A DNA stretch of 64,000 nt from Hermatobates lingyangjiaoensis (taxonomy: Eukaryota > Arthropoda > Insecta > Hemiptera > Hermatobatidae), in the NCBI GenBank assembly GCA_026182355.1, contig JAPFBL010000552.1:72501-136500 (forward strand). The letters are read 5' to 3'. The notes below the pieces were generated by a model. It did not search any database, had not been told where the DNA came from, and worked only from the letters and a program-made list of their open reading frames with translations. Of the stretch, positions 63,630 to 64,000 are shown piece after piece. Both the position numbers and the translations under genes were made by a program. Within the stretch, counting starts at the first letter, position 1. Each line of letters begins with the position of its first letter.

Positions 63630-63855
63630 TATGGAGTTTAAATCATAATGGAAAATGGAAAACAATAGAAATAAATGCTCTGAGGCCTTTCAATGCATGT
63701 CATTAGAGAGCTGGTAAAAAGCAGTTTTTACTTTGTTTGCTCTCTGATGACATACATTGAAAGGCCTCAGAGCATTTGTTTCTAATGTTTTCTTTTTCCA
63801 TTATGGTTTTAACTTCATTGATTGCATCATGTGTTTATTTATTGTGATATATATA
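63620..63855. mobile_element. PLE F6 inverted duplication
   Basis: Left antisense (CTCTGAGGCCTTTCAATGC, ATGTCATTAGAGAGC), right sense with CUGAUGACAUACAUUGAAAGG and long tail to GTGTTTATTTATTGTGATA. Confidence 0.85.
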
Positions 63856-63867
63856 TATATATATATA

Positions 63868-64000
63868 TTTTTTTTGAGATTTATTGAGGGTTTTTGGTCT
63901 AATATTCAAAAAACTTTGTTGCCAACGTTTCGATATATATTTATATCATCTTCAGGGCTAAAAACATTTTACATTGAGCACACTTATTTCAACAAAACTG
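63868..64000 (-). mobile_element. PLE F7 arm, cut by window edge
   Basis: Antisense core at about 63929-63957 (AACGTTTCGATATATATTTA, CATCTTCAGGG). The other arm should lie beyond the window. Confidence 0.75.

Noticed and set aside
1..64000. CRISPR arrays
   Set aside because: Tandem repeats lack unique spacers of constant size, and the window is eukaryotic.

Overview
This is a eukaryotic, AT-rich, gene-poor window, most likely from an arthropod and possibly a crustacean. That rests on one small exon with the layout of a secreted cuticle-type protein gene, a Jockey-type LINE, tRNA-derived SINEs whose tails carry TTAGG-type (arthropod telomere-like) repeats, and the number of Penelope-like retroelements (PLEs). 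There is no bacterial-style gene layout. Most short open frames here are runs of (TA)n read as IYIY, satellites, or repeat fragments.

The dominant content is a dense population of PLE-derived insertions, roughly sixty arms in at least a dozen sequence families. They sit in or beside (TA)n tracts. Most are inverted duplications: two copies of one element 3' end facing each other around a short centre. Nearly every arm carries a hammerhead-ribozyme-like core, CUGANGA + hairpin + GAAA, on the sense strand. Three longer copies (16372-17200 minus, 42040-42790 plus, 55861-56640 plus) tie this core to PLEs by placing a GIY-YIG endonuclease reading frame just upstream of it. In two of them the sequence after the hammerhead is the start of the next ORF (a repeated N-terminal peptide ending in LLPxYTNIYI), and the insertion ends exactly where that codon run becomes (TA)n.

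Family names used below. F1: CUGACGA, ACCG/CGGU, GAAAG. F2: GGUU/AACC, GAAAAUU (variants F2b, F2c). F3: GAUGUA/UACAUC. F4: a variant core, CUAUGAA with GAAAC. F5: GAACAC/GUGUUC. F6: CUGAUGA with GAAAGGCCU. F7: GACAUA/UAUGUC. F8: GAGGACAUC. F9: GACC/GGUC. F10: GAAC/GUUC. F11: families carrying the ORF N-terminus. F12: CGAC hairpin with GAAAUAUCG.

Layout. 0-1 kb: unique sequence and one exon. 1-9.5 kb: PLE arms, a 106-bp tandem repeat (2.5-3.6 kb) and a 147-bp triplicate (4.2-4.7 kb). 9.7-15 kb: sparse, with one SINE and old interspersed repeats (RepX, RepY). 15-19.2 kb: PLE cluster including one long copy and a possible solo LTR. 19.2-24.5 kb: sparse, with a possible terminal exon at 22.8 kb. 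24.6-27.7 kb: a satellite with a 330-bp higher-order unit. 28-35.4 kb: PLE cluster, a 104-bp array, and a RepW pair giving an empty-site comparison. 35.8-38.9 kb: SINEs and a 72-bp satellite. 39.6-46 kb: PLE cluster with the clearest complete 3' region. 46-51.8 kb: SINEs and a 68-bp satellite. 52-64 kb: F5 PLE copies, a PLE endonuclease ORF, two Jockey-like LINE ends, a Tigger-like MITE, and more PLE arms.

No tRNA, rRNA, CRISPR or complete host gene was found. Coordinates of repeat edges are read by eye and may be off by several bases.
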